The notes below the pieces were generated by a model. It ran no database searches. It was given only the letters and a program-made list of their open reading frames with translations, and was not told the origin of the DNA. Positions 16,701 through 17,753 of a DNA stretch of 17,753 bases are shown one piece after another. The DNA lies in the NCBI GenBank assembly GCA_049613665.1, contig JBMZCV010000112.1:1-17753 (forward strand). The letters are read 5' to 3'. The position numbers were made by a program, and so were the translations under genes. The stretch is from JBMZCV01 sp049613665. GTDB taxonomy: Bacteria; Bacteroidota; Bacteroidia; Chitinophagales; UBA2359. Positions within the stretch are counted from its first letter, which is position 1. Each line of letters begins with the position of its first letter.

Positions 16701-17397
16701 CATAGTTACCCATTTTAAAAGAAACGATGTCATCTTTTACAATATAAGCACTTGTTACTTTTATTGTTTTGTTGTTGCTACGTTGATAAGTAAACGGTAC
16801 GCCTTTGCGAAGCGTACCAAAATCAGTAGTAAACTCTAGCTCTCCTTTTTCATTTACTTTAATATTTTTAGCTCCTTTTATTCTAAAACGAACTTGTGAA
16901 GCATCAGCATTTGGTTCTACAACAAAATCGTATTTCAAACCGCCATCTTTTTCATGAAAAAAAGCATGAACGCCATTCCACAGATTGTTGTAATGTAGTT
17001 TTTTATACATAGCTACATCTGAAAATGCACCTTTTTCATTGATGTAATTTCGTTGGCCGCCTCTATTTCTAGCATTACCTTTTCCAACTAATTCAGGCGT
17101 TTTATTAGCGTCAATAAATTGCATTGCATATGATAGCAGCTCTTTATTTTCATTATTTCGCACCATTGTTCTCACTTCATTTGCAAGAAAAAAGTGTATT
17201 GCTTGCTGGCCTTTTGCTTGATAGAGTACTTGTTCATCAAGTTGTCCTTTGTTTGCTTCAAAACGAAGTTGTTGTTTTTGTTGAGCCAATAAAGCTTGAG
17301 CTTCTTTGGAGTTACTCTTTACATTTTGGGCAAGCATTACTATGCTAAACAGATAAAAAAATCCAAAAAACAAAAAGTGTTTGGTAATTTTTTTCAT
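10717..17397 (-). CDS. Giant secreted adhesin-like protein (DUF7948 - SBBP propeller - Ig/PKD-like repeats)
   Basis: 2226 residues. The signal peptide is about 1-23 (HFLFFGFFYLFSIVMLAQ). Residues about 40-243 match the DUF7948-type N-terminal domain (FEANKGQLDEQVLYQAKG; GLKYDFVVEPNADASQVRF). Residues about 244-780 are a beta-propeller of SBBP-type repeats (LLWSSFLGGSGNND; GRIYIAGHTDSSDFP; SIVWSTLIGGSEDKDYFEDV). Residues about 800-2180 are a string of Ig/PKD-like domains of about 80-100 residues, each with a Cys pair: for example units near 1526 (ANAGTDITNVCAGS), 1617 (GAGTYIGCPDG), 1704 (DLGTDVTALCSS), 1790 (ANAGPDVFYCTN) and 1899 (GGPQSVCMGDG). The end is a short Cys-rich tail, CSCPSDKCINVIVTKTN. 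It probably forms a surface fibre for adhesion. No type IX secretion C-terminal domain of the usual GDGxND kind is seen, so the export route past the outer membrane is unclear. Transcribed alone. Confidence 0.9.
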   Translation of the reverse strand: MKKITKHFLFFGFFYLFSIVMLAQNVKSNSKEAQALLAQQKQQLRFEANKGQLDEQVLYQAKGQQAIHFFLANEVRTMVRNNENKELLSYAMQFIDANKTPELVGKGNARNRGGQRNYINEKGAFSDVAMYKKLHYNNLWNGVHAFFHEKDGGLKYDFVVEPNADASQVRFRIKGAKNIKVNEKGELEFTTDFGTLRKGVPFTYQRSNNKTIKVTSAYIVKDDIVSFKMGNYDKSKRLIIDPVALLWSSFLGGSGNNDNAMAIHVDETTGRIYIAGHTDSSDFPSTVGQTYTGNIDAFVTCMEADGSSIVWSTLIGGSEDKDYFEDVYVNDSGDVFLSGRTLSDNFPTNGLIAPYSDIQASTGSNPILIRLSGDGSTLKYSSYFPVSSSNYHASVVVGDIIYSSTYYDNNDVINYPIPVPSSAYQNIHTGHSGQLIYAINTSVGGTAGLEYATYYGSAVDENNTLEFTDMDVDAMGNIYVGGYTYSSYDSDDILTSDAIQTYTSISNIDNHNNSMAGWVAKFDPTLSELKYATLIAPILYPNIYMEGQYFPKFDVADNGDIYHFENWAIYTESPIDFDNLVIAPNNHLKHISPLATDPDAPDDFYFNAVAKIAAANPSVYDYIATFGGTYDYDDTASGMVDSKGRAHFMYQTTYDASGVAPLATDGALQSYSASNADEFLQYVVLSPTADLEYATVLGASLDVGGLYSVPHDLYVTEECKVYMIGELDKNDLISFPVTPTYRNTDTDAQVTVYNSTPTTNDETFIAVFHDATPSSNVINDFPVDNNTFCTNALIYQGDNLPIFGESAGFESGDGSASSHNLPDIRPSPLTEAHPAPSGSGLDYIWEISTDNGANWDIIEGANLELYKPAPQGVEGTVQYRRKIIGFCYDTLSVSNVATANIAGSFDLVVNAPTDPIYYCPNNVTDLGITISGASGNISWQWYDGLTPLANDEIITPVNGTDIGEGSFSASVNLTAVNSGFYRLVVEDANGCKKEAFVTIIPKTASAFTGTIPAPICPGGTGSLTLGPIAANPLFEYSWTGPNGYTSSEVNPVVSEEGTYTLQVKLTTDAVFCVDGATSIDVLPEVPHDVSLVDIPDVGFCQPNTPATIGLSGTPPEGYVFQWAPGVNLDDATLYNPTFDPGVLPTNTTPIDEIEYTFTALRLADGCIFETKMMVTDTALAHAQAGSDKVGDGCTTGRREGIGAPETTGLFFQWTAIDTDYPSGGLAGLTASPDYYLDDVIGNQVGTNKFLTANYPLAEPLGQAYYIDFEIVGSFISLDATECFTRDTMRLFIPPCGNGDFCSDLYSNMRGVDGTCGTDITIISGANIEGLDITWTTYSIDGVVQPENTPPQGLFEVVNEQKGAAISATGPHSSEVIAHFDDATWGWPGANVVVYKFYAEGNFGTGTLDCSRQITVFSGQNAMPVVGILDAKVCTFPSPSAPLGANNTVIPYIISGIDYTEAPNSGLEWQWNEIGSGGSITADGDTPFPTLEPNVTTDYLVLVHDPITGCTAIDTMTLEVVKIRANAGTDITNVCAGSIVQIGTIGQPNYSYEWTPSAGLFFPANPPTPNPNVAQPYLSIPDAPTGAEFVVTVTELTTGCQATDTLVVTTSNDAPPLPGAGTYIGCPDGTVIIGPSSYNTLGVTYSWTAGAGADMAWLDDATLRQPIVTLPNDFTGSAIYTLTITKGTCGSVTQDYTINTVTSIDLGTDVTALCSSPHIQIGVASEADFTYLWLPTTGLYTNTTGTNAYTGTNRSQVYAAVTETTTYTLIATAPSGCSISDEIIVNAPAGVGANAGPDVFYCTNEAAISIGSSGAGTLTWTAVGYNIDPSGTPAAPTAGEEATMLGYLSSTTSAVTNFSQTTPASGIYTYRLTSDDGAGCSIFDEVNVVVRELIMDIAGGPQSVCMGDGIQLGIADIPANYTYVWSALSPASAENTINNTTAPNPIVWPTENSVYQVIYTDPFSGCTNTETVTVNLTPSPTINDVDTPTFCAPVAPQDLTTLIPDYATYFNPIWYVNNIGSVLNTPTAVSPTQTTTYFVVVENEFACTDTAQIILNVDNPQTPDILPSLTLGCSSTTVDLANYESMLSNPAYSFEWHSENNADAASLLTNTVVGTGTYYLFETTANDCVSASDMLEIQAASDITLTIDSTQCFTASNTYNVYVTTNGTITSDIGTVSVNEITDIPTGTDVTITATNANECELVETVISPDCSCPSDKCINVIVTKTN

Positions 17398-17529
17398 ACG
17401 ATTTTAAAGTATTTAAAATATTTAAAGATGTCATTTAAGTGTCACATGAAAAAAAACACCAAAAATGATGCCTTTTACATTTAAAAAGTATTTTTTATAC
17501 TAAAATAGTAGAAAGTTCTATAAAAATTG
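17398..17529 (-). promoter_or_regulatory. Upstream region of the giant adhesin gene
   Basis: Very AT-rich leader with no Shine-Dalgarno before ATG 17397. The transcript start and promoter cannot be placed: I found no convincing TAnnTTTG (-7) with TTTG (-33) at proper spacing. The rest of the 356-bp gap to the window end holds the hairpin at 17530-17553 and the palindrome at 17731-17753, and nothing coding. Confidence 0.35.
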
Positions 17530-17557
17530 AAAAAGTGTGACATAACACTTTTTTTAT
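17530..17557. terminator. Bidirectional terminator-like hairpin
   Basis: AAAAAGTGT (17530-17538), loop GACATA, ACACTTTTT (17545-17553), then more T on the plus strand and CAATTTTT on the minus strand. As the adhesin gene starts at 17397 on the minus strand, the hairpin most likely ends a minus-strand gene lying to the right of the window and insulates the adhesin gene. Confidence 0.7.
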
Positions 17558-17730
17558 TAAAAAACCATACCTGACTATTTGTACCCAAAATAGAGTTGTG
17601 CTTGTTTTTTTGGATAGAAATGAGTGTTTTAGGCTCAAAAAGGCTTTAATCTAAAAGCTGGGCTGTCGAATTTAAGTATAACAAGAATATTGTTTTTTGC
17701 TCCAAAAAGTGCCAAATAAACTATAAAACA

Positions 17731-17753
17731 GGTATGAGTTTTCAACTCGTACC
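17731..17753. repeat. Palindromic repeat unit 2 (GGTATGAGTT / AACTCGTACC)
   Basis: GGTATGAGTT (17731-17740), loop TTC, AACTCGTACC (17744-17753): a 10-bp stem with one G-T wobble, cut off by the window end. The same type as 7446-7467, preceded by CA as in that copy's GCC-AG context. A mobile REP-like origin is inference. Confidence 0.65.

Overview
The window is AT-rich, starts lack Shine-Dalgarno-like sequences, and the protein architectures point to Bacteroidota. The closest flavour is Saprospiria-like (Saprospiraceae/Lewinella-type). The signs are an N-terminal DUF7948-like plus SBBP-propeller plus Ig/PKD-like giant surface protein, a dockerin-like C-terminal module on a secreted sulfatase/YHYH protein, DUF6702 and DUF4783 lipobox-free secreted proteins, and a VIT-VWA protein. 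The taxonomic call is inference from architecture only.

Layout. 1-2695 (+): the C-terminal half of a sulfatase fused to a YHYH domain, a surface-protein module and a dockerin-like tail. Its catalytic N-terminal half is absent and the homologous frame begins abruptly at about position 44. 2924-3397 (+): a small secreted DUF6702-like protein preceded by a terminator-like hairpin. A perfect bidirectional terminator (3426-3466) separates it from a convergent gene on the minus strand (3506-4735), an inner-membrane protein with an ExbD/MotB-like first helix, a long coiled coil and a C-terminal von Willebrand A domain. Upstream of that on the minus strand are a doubtful 60-codon membrane ORF and a DUF4783-like secreted protein (5155-5538). 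Divergent from these is gpmI (5784-7325, +), the only clear housekeeping gene. 7646-10027 (-) is a secreted VIT-VWA protein ending in a TonB C-terminal domain. 10717-17397 (-) is a 2226-residue adhesin-like protein. No rRNA, tRNA, CRISPR array or intact transposase gene is visible.

Most genes act in or outside the envelope: extracellular sulfate-ester or adhesion chemistry, a giant propeller/Ig surface fibre, and two unrelated VWA proteins each carrying a module associated with proton-motive-force coupling (ExbD/MotB-like helix; TonB C-terminal domain). The intergenic regions are not empty. A previously unnamed (to me) small repeat family with a near-palindromic 26-28 bp core and a conserved TGTCCAACTACT-like right end occurs three times (about 2693-2763 inverted, 5030-5119, 10209-10562), with a fourth copy of the core alone built into a 22-bp-stem hairpin at 10632-10692. 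A second hairpin family (GGTATGAGTT/AACTCGTACC) occurs at 7446-7467 and at the very end of the window. These repeats and the two domain fusions are the best leads.
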